From contig NZ_CP063169.1 in assembly GCF_014960965.1 (NCBI RefSeq), positions 2,575,581-2,639,580 of the forward strand: a stretch of DNA of 64,000 bases, given 5' to 3'. Position 1 is the first letter of the stretch. Each line of letters starts with the position of its first letter. The notes below the pieces were generated by a model that saw only the letters and a list, made by a program, of their open reading frames with translations, was not told the origin of the DNA and did not search any database. Positions 8,392-16,509 of this stretch are shown one piece after another. This stretch comes from Ruania alkalisoli (GTDB lineage Bacteria; Actinomycetota; Actinomycetes; Actinomycetales; Beutenbergiaceae). Both the position numbers and the translations under genes were made by a program.

Positions 8392-8592
8392 GTTCGTCGA
8401 CGCCGCTGAGGTGGAAGAACCGAACCGGCGCGGTGCGAGGGAGGGCTGAGCCTCTACGCCACCCCGGCGAACGGCTGCCCAGCCCGTCAGCCCACGGCGC
8501 GGTGTACGCGATCACCGACCGAGCGGCGAGGGTGGTCGTGCCGGCGGGGTGATCTCGCCGACGTGCGCTCATGTCACCGCGCGACTCCCCGG

Positions 8593-10236
8593 TCACTCTC
8601 GTGAGATGGCTGGTCTGTCCGGCGGATCTGACAGTTCTGGTGAGATAGCTGGTCTCTCGCAGGGTGGCGGGTGGTGGTAGGTGATGGGTCGCTCACCTTG
8701 CTTGGTGAAGTGCCAGTGGTTCTGATGTCTGGTGATGGTGATGTCGCGTTGGTGGACCAGCCGGTGGTGGTACCAGCAGAGCAGGATGCCGTGGTGGGTG
8801 TTGGTGTGGCCGCCTCGGGACCACCAGATGCTGTGGTGGATCTCCCCGATGCCGGGTGGTGCGGTGCACCCCGGGTGCTGGCAGGACTGGTCGCGCGCCC
8901 AGATCGCTCTGGTCTGGGCAGGGGTGTGCAGGCGCTGAGCACGGCCGACATCGAGAATCTGACCGTCGGGGTCGAGGATGACCCTGGTGAACTCGGCATC
9001 ACAGATCAGGTGGGCGAGTGCGGTGTGGCTGATCGGGGTGCCATCGGCCAGGGTGGCGGGTTCGGCACCGGTCAGGTGCTGGGGGGCAATGGCTGAGCTG
9101 ATCACTGGTGCGGTCGGGTCGGCCGGGCACCCGGGAGTATGACCGGTCGTGTCGCCCAGTCTGGGAAGTGCGGGGGCGGTCCCGCGCGGTCCCGGCTCAA
9201 CCGGCTCGCACCCGCCGGTGCTGTCCGCTGCGCCCGCGTGGTTGCCCGTGCTGCCCGCGCGGGTTGCGCTGCCCGCACCACCAGCGCCCGCACCAGTGTG
9301 GTGGTGGCAGGTGCAGCGGGGGCGATGGTGATCTGGAACTGGGACCGGTGTGGTGGTCAGCCGGTGCAACGTGTCGGCGGGGACGTGGACGAGGAGGTGG
9401 GGGCGGACCCGTGCTGAGGGTTGGAACTCACCGGTGTCGAGGACGTACCGGGCCATCGTGACCAGGGCGTGGGCGTTGCGCTGGGACGGGGTGCGGTCAT
9501 CATCAACTGATGGCACCCCGGTGACCGCGGCGAAGGCTTGCTCCACGATCTGGCCGTTGGTGTGGTCCAGCCATCCGTCGAGGCGGCGTCCTGCGGTGGT
9601 GGCAGAGACGAAGAAGTGCTCCTTGCCGGAGTCTTCACGCCAGTTCCGGTCGGCGGCGTCGGGGTCGGCCCGGATCGCCCAGGTCTTGACCAACCGAGTG
9701 AAGGAGTCCGCGTCCAGCACCCGCGCCTGCTCTAGGAGGAACTGCTCCCCGACTTCGGCGTCGGCCAGGCGTTCGCGCAGGGCGTCTGTGGTGGTGGCGT
9801 GCCGGGCCAGTGCGGCAGCGTGATCACTACTGATGACCCCCGCAGCGAGGGCCGTCTCGGTGGCCGGTAGGTGGTCACGCAGGGTGCGGGACAGGTGCAC
9901 CTGGCTCCGTGCCTTCCCGCCGTGGGTGCTGGTGGCATTCGACCACCAGGACGCCATCGTCCGCGCACCACTGACCGCCCAGGTTCCGTCGGCTTCGACC
10001 GCGGACATGGTCGCGGTGGTGAGGGCGTCCAGGCGTCGCCGGGTCTGCTCCAGCTCGCTGACGACGTCGGGCAGCACCGCTGAGGGCACCTGGCGCAGAT
10101 CGATGGCGAGCACGTCATCGAGTAGGGCGCTCACGACGGCGAGCTGCCCGGGGGCATCACCGTCGGTCAGATGTTGCCCCAGGGCTTCTCGGACGGTGTC
10201 GGCGGGGTTGGTGCCCATGTGGGTTGTGCTGCTCAT
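8593..10236 (-). CDS. DUF222 / 13E12-repeat family HNH endonuclease-domain protein
   Basis: A 547-residue protein. The N-terminal DUF222 region spans about residues 50-270 (for example LADAEVGEQFLLEQARVL). A Gly/Ala/Thr/His-rich, low-complexity linker containing CTCHH follows at about 300-370. The C-terminus carries a complete HNH nuclease core: CQHPGCTAPPGIGEIHHSIW, then GGHTNTHHGILLCWYHHRLVH. These genes are multi-copy in actinobacteria (13E12 family of Mycobacterium tuberculosis). Their function is unclear; mobility-associated or DNA-damage-linked nuclease roles have been proposed. The last 22 residues contain RPAIS twice at a 13-residue spacing, encoded by a 39-bp near-direct repeat at 8601-8655. 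An SOS-like box sits in the putative promoter. Confidence 0.9.
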   Translation of the reverse strand: MSSTTHMGTNPADTVREALGQHLTDGDAPGQLAVVSALLDDVLAIDLRQVPSAVLPDVVSELEQTRRRLDALTTATMSAVEADGTWAVSGARTMASWWSNATSTHGGKARSQVHLSRTLRDHLPATETALAAGVISSDHAAALARHATTTDALRERLADAEVGEQFLLEQARVLDADSFTRLVKTWAIRADPDAADRNWREDSGKEHFFVSATTAGRRLDGWLDHTNGQIVEQAFAAVTGVPSVDDDRTPSQRNAHALVTMARYVLDTGEFQPSARVRPHLLVHVPADTLHRLTTTPVPVPDHHRPRCTCHHHTGAGAGGAGSATRAGSTGNHAGAADSTGGCEPVEPGPRGTAPALPRLGDTTGHTPGCPADPTAPVISSAIAPQHLTGAEPATLADGTPISHTALAHLICDAEFTRVILDPDGQILDVGRAQRLHTPAQTRAIWARDQSCQHPGCTAPPGIGEIHHSIWWSRGGHTNTHHGILLCWYHHRLVHQRDITITRHQNHWHFTKQGERPITYHHPPPCERPAISPELSDPPDRPAISRE

Positions 10237-10289
10237 TCCCGCCTCCTCACGGTTCCCGATAGTGGGTGCTCTGCCTACTCCACAGTTGA

Positions 10290-10301
10290 GAACGTCCGTT
10301 C
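10290..10301 (-). promoter_or_regulatory. SOS/LexA-box-like site in the 13E12 gene promoter
   Basis: GAACGTCCGTTC is a perfect GAAC-N4-GTTC dyad, the core of the actinobacterial/Bacillus-type LexA box. The flanking G at 10302 also fits the consensus. It lies 54 bp upstream of the 13E12 start, inside the 17-bp spacer between TTGACG (10312-10307) and TCAACT (10289-10284), an ideal place for repression. 13E12 genes of M. tuberculosis are known to carry SOS boxes, so damage-inducible expression is likely. Confidence 0.65.
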
Positions 10302-10317
10302 GTAGTCGTCAAGAGTA

Positions 10318-10337
10318 TTCGTTGGTATTGCAACGAA
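10318..10337. repeat. Perfect 7-bp inverted repeat upstream of the 13E12 promoter
   Basis: TTCGTTG (10318-10324) and CAACGAA (10331-10337) flank the 6-nt spacer GTATTG. The dyad ends 6 bp upstream of the putative -35 of the 13E12 gene, so it could be an operator. It is AT-richer than its surroundings. No regulator is assigned. Confidence 0.5.
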
Positions 10338-10665
10338 AAACCTGGTTGGGGGTTGTGGACGACGGCGCATCGGGGATGCGCCTGTGGATGAGGTGCCCCG
10401 GGAGGGCGCCTCGACCCTGCGGCGGGGCCACATCGGGCGCTTCGTTGTGGATAGGAGGCGACGCGGAGGCGGGGAACCAGGTGACCTCGCCTGCCACGCC
10501 CTCACCGTTCACAGCCCTCGACGGCCGGTTGCCATCGCGGCTGAACAGATTCGACCAGATAGGCCGGCGACCGGATGGGCCGCCGCCGAATGACGAGCGG
10601 CAGGCCGGTCAGCCAAACAGTTCGCCCACCTCTTGCCGAGCCCCACCCCTCCCTGCTACCGTCTG

Positions 10666-10701
10666 CTCAAGCGTTTGATCATGGCGATCAAGCGATTGAT
10701 C
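10666..10701 (+). promoter_or_regulatory. Two LacI-type operators 21 bp apart, upstream of the GH32 operon
   Basis: The first site reads TCAAGCGTTTGATC and the second GATCAAGCGATTGATC. Both are palindromes around a central CG, as expected for LacI-family operators (AA-N-CG-N-TT pattern). The dyad centres (10672/10673 and 10693/10694) are exactly 21 bp apart, two helical turns, so two regulator dimers would sit on the same DNA face. The sites end 25 bp before the GH32 start. The likely binder is the LacI protein encoded by the last gene of the operon. Confidence 0.75.
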
Positions 10702-10726
10702 ATCGCATCGAGCAGAGAGGCTTCGC

Positions 10727-12250
10727 GTGTCGAACCCCTTCTTCCACCCGAACCGAGCCTGGGTTGGAGACGTCATCCCCGTCGAACGCGACGGCGAGTT
10801 CCGGCTGTACTACCTGCACGAGACCCGCCGCTCCCCCGCCGAAGGGATGCCCTGGCACCTGGTGACCACCCGGGACTTCGTCACCTACACCGAGCACGGC
10901 GAGGCCATCCCGTCCGGCGGTCCGGACGCCCCGGACTTCAATGTCTACACCGGCAGCGTCGTCACCGACTACACCGGCACGGACCACCTCTTCTACACCG
11001 GCCAGAATCCCAGTCGACTCGGACCGGACGGCCGCCCGCTGCAGCTCGTGATGCACGCCATCAGCACCGACGGTCAGCGCACCTGGGCCAAGTGCAGCGA
11101 GGACACCTTCGGTGCGACAGCGGACTACGAGAGCGGCGACTGGCGCGACCCGTTCGTCTTCTGGGACGAGGACAACGGCCAGTGGCGCATGATCGTCACG
11201 GCCCGCCACATCGACGGTCCCGACCGTCGCCGCGGTGTACTCGCCCAGCTCACCTCAACCGACCTGAGCACGTGGCACCCGACCACCCCACTGTGGGACC
11301 CGGGCCGCCACATCGCCCACGAGTGCCCGGACGTCTTCCGCTGGGGCGACTGGTGGTACCTGGTCTACTCCGAGTTCTCGGACTCCTTCGCCACGAAGTA
11401 CCGGATGGCGCGCACCCTGGACGGCCCCTGGCTCGCCCCTGCGCACGACTCCCTCGACGGCCGCGCCTTCTACGCCGCCAAGTCCGCCGCACGCGATGGC
11501 CGCCGCTTCTTCTTCGGGTGGATCGCCACCAAAGAAGGAGTTCACGACGACGGCCCCTGGGAATGGGCAGGAACGCTCGCTGTGCTGGAAGCGCATCAAG
11601 GCGCCGACGGCACCCTCACCTTCGCCCCACCGGCCGAGGTATCGGCCGCCTTCGGCACCGATCACCCGGTCGGCCTCGGCACCGCGGCTGACCTCGGCGC
11701 TGCAGTCGACCCCGACTCAACAGCTGTCTGGACGACCGTGGGACGCCCCGACGGCTACCAAGCCGTGCTGACCTCGGCGCCCGTACCGGCGACGTGCCGG
11801 ATCCGGCTGGAACTCGACATCCCGGAAGCGGACACCCTCGCCACCGGCGAGTGCGGCATCCTCCTACGCACCAGTGCCGACGGCGACCAGGCACACGTCC
11901 TCCGCCTCGAACCAGACCGCGGCCGGATGGTCGTCGACCGCTGGCCCCGGCGGACCACCGGAACGGAGCAGTGGCAGATCTCCGGGGACGTGCCGCACGC
12001 GGTCGAACTCGAACGCCCGTGCACCCTGACTCCGGGACACCACACGCTGGAGATCCTCCTGGACGAGGACATCTGCGTAGCGACGCTGGACCGCGAGGTG
12101 ACCGTCAGCACCAGGATGTACCGGTCCTGGGGTGACCATCTCGGCATCTTCGCGGCCGACTGCACGGTGACGGTGACCGATCTGCGCGTCACGACCGCAG
12201 CCCCCGTTCCTGCACCTCGCGAACACTCCCTCTCCCCCGCCCATCCCTGA
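10727..12250 (+). CDS. GH32-family beta-fructosidase-like glycoside hydrolase
   Basis: A 507-residue protein from GTG 10727 with AGAGAGG upstream. The five-bladed propeller shows the GH32 catalytic triad motifs: WVGD with nucleophile D15 in place of the usual WMNDPNG, then WRDP with transition-state stabiliser D141, then ECPD with acid/base E199. A C-terminal beta-sandwich follows from about residue 320. GH32 enzymes hydrolyse sucrose, fructooligosaccharides, levan or inulin. No signal peptide is present, so it acts on imported sugar, fitting the ABC importer genes directly downstream. The altered nucleophile loop, also seen in GH32 relatives annotated only as family members, leaves the exact substrate open. 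Confidence 0.88.
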   Translation: MSNPFFHPNRAWVGDVIPVERDGEFRLYYLHETRRSPAEGMPWHLVTTRDFVTYTEHGEAIPSGGPDAPDFNVYTGSVVTDYTGTDHLFYTGQNPSRLGPDGRPLQLVMHAISTDGQRTWAKCSEDTFGATADYESGDWRDPFVFWDEDNGQWRMIVTARHIDGPDRRRGVLAQLTSTDLSTWHPTTPLWDPGRHIAHECPDVFRWGDWWYLVYSEFSDSFATKYRMARTLDGPWLAPAHDSLDGRAFYAAKSAARDGRRFFFGWIATKEGVHDDGPWEWAGTLAVLEAHQGADGTLTFAPPAEVSAAFGTDHPVGLGTAADLGAAVDPDSTAVWTTVGRPDGYQAVLTSAPVPATCRIRLELDIPEADTLATGECGILLRTSADGDQAHVLRLEPDRGRMVVDRWPRRTTGTEQWQISGDVPHAVELERPCTLTPGHHTLEILLDEDICVATLDREVTVSTRMYRSWGDHLGIFAADCTVTVTDLRVTTAAPVPAPREHSLSPAHP

Positions 12251-12269
12251 TCGATCAAAGGAGACGACC

Positions 12270-13616
12270 ATGAACCGAATCCGATCCACGGCCCTCGCCG
12301 CCGTCAGCACTGCTGCTGCCCTGCTGCTGGCCGCATGCTCCGGCGGCACCGCAGGCAACACCGACCCCAGCAACGTCAACCCCGAAGGAGAGATCGAGGC
12401 CCGGGAGATCTCCTGGCTCCTCTCCCGCCCGGCCGACGGCGGCGTGATCACCACCATGGAGCAGATCGCCGCCGACTACGCCGCCGAGCACCCGGGATTC
12501 GCCCTCAACCTCATCTCCACCCCGGACCGGCCCTCCTATATCCAGCGGCTGGAGACGCTCGCGGCCGCGAATGAGCTCCCCGAGTTCTTCGACATTGACG
12601 CCACACCCTTCGCAGCGACCCTCGCTGAGCAGGGCCGGATGATGGACGCCGAAGCACTACTCACCGACCTGGGCCTGTACGAGGACTACCGGCCGGCGGC
12701 ACTGAACTATCAGCGCTTCGACGACGGGTCCCTGCACATGATCCCGTTCGAGTTCCAGGTGGAGTTGTTCTGGTACAACAGCGCTCTCTTCGACGTGGCC
12801 GGGGTTCAGGTGCCTGAGACGCTCGACGACTTCCCGCAGATGTGCCGCGGTCTGCGCGAGGCGAGCATCACCCCGATCGCCCTGGACGGGCAGGACCAGT
12901 GGCCACTCGAGCGGTACATGGCCTACTACCCGTTCCGTACCTCCGGCAACGACTTCGTGCGCGACCTCAAGCGAGGCGAGGCCCAGCTGGACAGCGAAGA
13001 CGGACGGGCCGCCGTCGAGTGGATGGCTTCGCTCGGAGAGGCGGAGTGCTTCGGCGAAGGCTTCTCGTCCACCGGCTACGCAGACGCGCAGGCCGCCTTC
13101 ACCTCGGGCCGCGCCGCCGTCTACAACATCGGCACCTGGGAGCTGGCAAACCTCGCCACGGACAATCTCGATGCCACAGTGCGCGACGACGTCGACTACT
13201 TCACCCTCCCCACCACCCCGGGAGCGGTGACGGGCGCAGACGAGTACGTCTCGCCGTCGGGAATCGGCATGGCCGTGAACGCGGCCACCTATGACCCACT
13301 GGTGCGTGACTTCCTCGCCTTCGCGTTGGAGCGCTACCCCGCCCTGTATGCCGAGACCGGGGCCCTCTCCCCCACCACGACCGTGGAGACCACCATCCCG
13401 GACAACGCCACGGACCTGTACGAGCGGGCCATCGCCGAGGCCGACTCCGTCGGTGAGCTCAGCGCCATGCCCTGGGACACCCAGCTGGACCCCACCTCGA
13501 ACTCCCGGTTGCAGCAGGAGCTGACCCTGCTCGTTCAGGGCGAGATCACTCCGGAGGAGTTCATCGCCACCATGGACGCCACCATCGCCGAGCACGGCAC
13601 CGCCGCCTTCGAGTGA
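12270..13616 (+). CDS. ABC sugar-binding lipoprotein (family 1)
   Basis: A 448-residue lipoprotein with a signal peptide and lipobox LAAC at about residues 20-23. ADYAAEHPGFALNLISTPDR and SGRAAVYNIGTWELANLA are typical of extracellular family 1 oligosaccharide-binding proteins. It should bind a fructose-containing oligosaccharide and pass it to the two permeases encoded next. A strong AAAGGAGACGACC precedes ATG 12270. Only 19 bp separate it from the GH32 stop. A 13-bp stem follows its stop codon. No ATPase is encoded in the operon, so a shared MsiK-type ATPase elsewhere is expected. Confidence 0.9.
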   Translation: MNRIRSTALAAVSTAAALLLAACSGGTAGNTDPSNVNPEGEIEAREISWLLSRPADGGVITTMEQIAADYAAEHPGFALNLISTPDRPSYIQRLETLAAANELPEFFDIDATPFAATLAEQGRMMDAEALLTDLGLYEDYRPAALNYQRFDDGSLHMIPFEFQVELFWYNSALFDVAGVQVPETLDDFPQMCRGLREASITPIALDGQDQWPLERYMAYYPFRTSGNDFVRDLKRGEAQLDSEDGRAAVEWMASLGEAECFGEGFSSTGYADAQAAFTSGRAAVYNIGTWELANLATDNLDATVRDDVDYFTLPTTPGAVTGADEYVSPSGIGMAVNAATYDPLVRDFLAFALERYPALYAETGALSPTTTVETTIPDNATDLYERAIAEADSVGELSAMPWDTQLDPTSNSRLQQELTLLVQGEITPEEFIATMDATIAEHGTAAFE

Positions 13617-13618
13617 TC

Positions 13619-13651
13619 GAATCCGCCGGGGCCGCGCGCCCCGGCGGATTC
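13619..13651 (+). terminator. Intra-operon hairpin between binding-protein and permease genes
   Basis: GAATCCGCCGGGG (13619-13631) and CCCCGGCGGATTC (13639-13651) form a perfect 13-bp stem with a 7-nt loop. It starts 2 bp after the binding-protein stop and ends 14 bp before the permease ATG. It probably stabilises the upstream mRNA or partly terminates transcription, giving excess binding protein over permease. Confidence 0.7.
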
Positions 13652-13665
13652 GGTAAGGACACCTC

Positions 13666-14547
13666 ATGCTTCCGTACCGTTCGAGAACCGCTGTTCTCGT
13701 GTTCCTCCTGCCACCCTTGCTGCTGTACGGCATCGCGGTGCTGGTGCCGATCGTGCAGTCGCTCGTGCTCAGCTTCTTCAGGTGGGACGGCATCACCGCG
13801 ATGGAGTTCGTGGGCCTGGACAACTACGTCCGGATGCTCACCCGGGACGACATCTTCTGGACCGCCTTCGTCAACTCGCTCGGCTACCTGGCAATCTGCC
13901 TGATCCTGCAGCTGGGCGGGGCGCTCGTGGTAGCCAGCCTGCTGATCGGGCTGCGCCGCGGGCGTGAGCTGGTCAAGACGCTCTATCTCTTGCCAGCGGT
14001 GATCTCCACCGTGGCGATCGCATTCCTGTTCCAGCGGATGTACGCCCTCGAACCGGTCGGGCTGTTCAACCAGGCCCTGGCCGCAATCGGTCTGGACGGG
14101 CTGCAACGGGCCTGGCTCTCCGACGTCGGCACCGTGCTCGCGGCCGTCTCCATCCCCGAAGGCTGGCGGTTCACCGGCCTGTACATGCTGATCATCTACG
14201 CCGCGCTGATCGCCGTCCCCGCCGAGCTCGAGGAGGCCGCTCGCCTGGATGGAGCGAGCCGGTGGCAGCTGTTCACCAAGATCCGCTTCCCCTACATCCG
14301 CCCGGTGTGGATCACCACCACCATCATGGCCACCACCTACGCGCTACGGGGCTTCGACATCCCGTACCTGCTCACCAACGGCGGGCCGGGGCAAGCCTCG
14401 GAGCTGGTGACGACCTACATGTACAAGACGGCGTTCAGCCACACCGACTACGGGTACGCGAGCACCATCTCGGTGTTCATCGTGATCGAGTGCCTGGTGG
14501 CTGTCGGGCTGATCATCGTGCTGCTGCGCCGGAGGGCTGACTCATGA
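13666..14547 (+). CDS. ABC sugar permease (MalF type)
   Basis: A 293-residue integral membrane protein with about six helices. The EAA loop EEAARLDGASRWQLFTKIRFP contacts the ATPase. LLPPLLLYGIAVLVPIVQSL is the typical first helix of this permease class. It pairs with the next gene product to form the channel for the sugar bound by the upstream lipoprotein. Its TGA overlaps the next ATG (ATGA), indicating coupled translation. Confidence 0.92.
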   Translation: MLPYRSRTAVLVFLLPPLLLYGIAVLVPIVQSLVLSFFRWDGITAMEFVGLDNYVRMLTRDDIFWTAFVNSLGYLAICLILQLGGALVVASLLIGLRRGRELVKTLYLLPAVISTVAIAFLFQRMYALEPVGLFNQALAAIGLDGLQRAWLSDVGTVLAAVSIPEGWRFTGLYMLIIYAALIAVPAELEEAARLDGASRWQLFTKIRFPYIRPVWITTTIMATTYALRGFDIPYLLTNGGPGQASELVTTYMYKTAFSHTDYGYASTISVFIVIECLVAVGLIIVLLRRRADS

Positions 14548-15389
14548 GTGCTCGCAGACAACGACTCGACGTGCACCGCGCACTGAACACCGTGGCCGTC
14601 GCGCTCATCGTGATCGTGCAGGTCTACCCGCTGGCGTGGCTGTTCCTGACCGCGCTGCGCACCGAGCAGGACTTCGCCTCGAGCAACCCGTTCTCCCTGC
14701 CCGGAGAGGTGACGCTGGACAACTTCGCGCGGGCGTTCGAGACCGGCAACCTCGGGCTGAACATCCTGAACAGCCTCGCGGTGACGATGGGCGCCAACGT
14801 GTTGATCGTGCTGCTCGGGATGATGGCCGCCTACGCCCTGGAGGTGCTCGGATTCCGTCTGCGAGGCGCCGTCCGGGCGATCTTCCTGGTGGGGATCATC
14901 GTGCCAGTACAGATCGCACTGGTGCCGTTGTTCATCGACTACGCCTCCGTGGGGCTGCTGGACACGCATGCCTCGATGATCGTGCCGCTCGCCGGATTCG
15001 CACTGCCGATGTCGATCTACCTGTTCTCCGCCTTCTACCACTACATCCCCGGGGAGACCTATGAGGCAGCCTCGCTCGATGGCGCCGGCCCGTACCGGAT
15101 CTTCGGCCAGATCACGTTCCCGCTCTCGCTGAACACGATCGTCACGATCGTGCTGGTGAACAGCATCTTCATCTGGAACGACTTCATCTTCGCGAACACG
15201 TTCGTGCTCTCCGATGGGCTCAAGACCATTCCCCTGGGCCTGCAGAACTACATTGGTGCGATGGGCAACGTGGACTGGACGGCGACCTTCGCGGCCGTCT
15301 GCGTGACGATCACGCCGCTGATGCTGGTGTTCCTGGTGCTGAACAAGGCGATGATCCAGGGTTTGGAGAGCGGGGCGGCGAAGGGATGA
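14544..15389 (+). CDS. ABC sugar permease (MalG type)
   Basis: A 281-residue integral membrane protein. The first helix ends YPLAWLFLTALRTEQDF, the EAA loop is YEAASLDGAGPYRIFGQITFP, and the tail NKAMIQGLESGAAKG is the usual MalG-type C-terminus. It completes the channel with the preceding permease. Its stop overlaps the start of the LacI gene by 4 bp, so the regulator is made with the transporter. Confidence 0.92.
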   Translation: MSARRQRLDVHRALNTVAVALIVIVQVYPLAWLFLTALRTEQDFASSNPFSLPGEVTLDNFARAFETGNLGLNILNSLAVTMGANVLIVLLGMMAAYALEVLGFRLRGAVRAIFLVGIIVPVQIALVPLFIDYASVGLLDTHASMIVPLAGFALPMSIYLFSAFYHYIPGETYEAASLDGAGPYRIFGQITFPLSLNTIVTIVLVNSIFIWNDFIFANTFVLSDGLKTIPLGLQNYIGAMGNVDWTATFAAVCVTITPLMLVFLVLNKAMIQGLESGAAKG

Positions 15390-16408
15390 GTCCAGTGAAC
15401 GATGGCCGACGGCGTCCGGTCACCTTGAAAGAGGTCGCCGCCAAGGCCGGGGTGTCCGTCTCGGCAGTCTCCCTGGTGGCGAACGAGAAGAAGAACGCCC
15501 GGATCGGGGAGGCCACCCGGGCGCGGGTGCTGCAGGCGATCGAAGATCTCGGATACCGGCCGAACGCACTGGCCAAGAATCTGGTGCACGGCCAGTCACG
15601 CTTCATCGGGCTCGTCGCCGACGCCATCGCCTCCACCCCGTTCGCCGGCCAGATCATCCACGGTGCCCAGGTGGAGGCATGGCGGCGCGGCTACGTACTG
15701 CTCGTGGCCAACAGCGAAGGCAACGCCGAGGCCGAGGCCCAGGCGATCTCGATGCTGCTCGAGCACAAGGTGCACGGCATCCTCTACTCCACCTGGTATC
15801 ACCGGCAGATCGACCTGCCGGCCGGCCTCAGCGAAGCCGAGACGGTACTCGTGAACTGTTTCGCCGACGACGGGCCGCTGGCGGTGGTGCCCGATGAGTT
15901 CGACGGCGGCCGGGCGGCGGCGCAGCTGCTGATCGACGCCGGGCACGAGCGCATCGCATTCATCAACACGGTGACTCCCTCCCCGGCCCGTGAGGGCCGG
16001 CTGGCCGGATACCGGGCGGCGCTCGCCGACGCCGGGATCGAGGTGGACCCAGCGCTGGTGCTCGATGCCGACTCCGCCCAGGAAGGCGGGTACGCCAGCG
16101 TCGAGGCTGTGCTCGCCAGTGGTGCCACAGCCGTCTGCTGCCACAACGACCGGGTGGCGATGGGCCTCTACGACGGCCTGCGTGAGCGTGGCCTGCGGAT
16201 CCCGGCCGACCTGTCCGTCGTCGGATTCGACAACCAGGAGATCATCGCCGCCCACCTGCGCCCGGGTTTGAGCACGGTGGCCCTGCCGCACTACGAGCTC
16301 GGTGTGGCCGGGGTGCGTGCTCTCCTCGACGGCGGACCTGAGGCGTCCGATCGGCTCACCATCGCGTGCCCACCGGTCGTGCGGGAATCGGTGCGCTCAC
16401 TCGCCTGA
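15386..16408 (+). CDS. LacI-family transcriptional repressor of the GH32 operon
   Basis: A 340-residue regulator. The N-terminal HTH reads VTLKEVAAKAGVSVSAVSLV (about residues 12-31), the hinge helix is YRPNALAKNLVHG, and a periplasmic-binding-like ligand domain follows, ending SVVGFDNQEIIAAHLRPGLS. LacI proteins of this type repress sugar operons until a sugar binds. Being the last gene of the GH32/ABC operon, it very likely binds the paired operators at 10666-10701 and controls its own expression. The effector is presumably a fructose-containing sugar, by inference. Confidence 0.92.
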   Translation: MSPVNDGRRRPVTLKEVAAKAGVSVSAVSLVANEKKNARIGEATRARVLQAIEDLGYRPNALAKNLVHGQSRFIGLVADAIASTPFAGQIIHGAQVEAWRRGYVLLVANSEGNAEAEAQAISMLLEHKVHGILYSTWYHRQIDLPAGLSEAETVLVNCFADDGPLAVVPDEFDGGRAAAQLLIDAGHERIAFINTVTPSPAREGRLAGYRAALADAGIEVDPALVLDADSAQEGGYASVEAVLASGATAVCCHNDRVAMGLYDGLRERGLRIPADLSVVGFDNQEIIAAHLRPGLSTVALPHYELGVAGVRALLDGGPEASDRLTIACPPVVRESVRSLA

Positions 16409-16509
16409 CACCCACCACCGGATCGCACACCCACCTGAACCGCCGAACGCTGACCTACGCGGCGTTCAACGCCCGAAAGCCGAACAGCTCGGCCTTCGCC
16501 GGAGCTGCC

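Larger units (their letters stand above)
10237..10726. other. 490-bp intergenic region between the 13E12 gene and the GH32 operon
   Basis: No supported gene. The left half is the promoter region of the 13E12 gene: a TTGACG -35 at 10312-10307, an SOS-like box, an inverted repeat, and three TCCACA-type motifs on the gene's coding strand (complement of TGTGGA at about 10355, 10382 and 10446). The right half holds the two LacI-type operators of the GH32 operon. Open frames through this stretch are shadows without recognisable protein sequence. Confidence 0.6.

Noticed and set aside
8601-8655. 39-bp near-direct repeat as a CRISPR or attachment site
   Set aside because: There are only two units, it is inside the coding end of the 13E12 gene, and it keeps the reading frame (RPAIS repeated at 13 residues).
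10340-10455. TGTGGA-type motifs as a replication origin
   Set aside because: There are only a few degenerate DnaA-like boxes and no dnaA, dnaN or parAB genes nearby. They are reported as a promoter-linked motif instead.
9833-10678. A 281-residue plus-strand frame across the 13E12 gene start
   Set aside because: It runs antisense through the 13E12 gene and its promoter, with no homology visible.
16445-16467. GAACGC/GCGTTC hairpin as terminator between the LacI and methyltransferase genes
   Set aside because: The 6-bp stem with an 11-nt loop is too weak to claim, although the convergent position is suitable.
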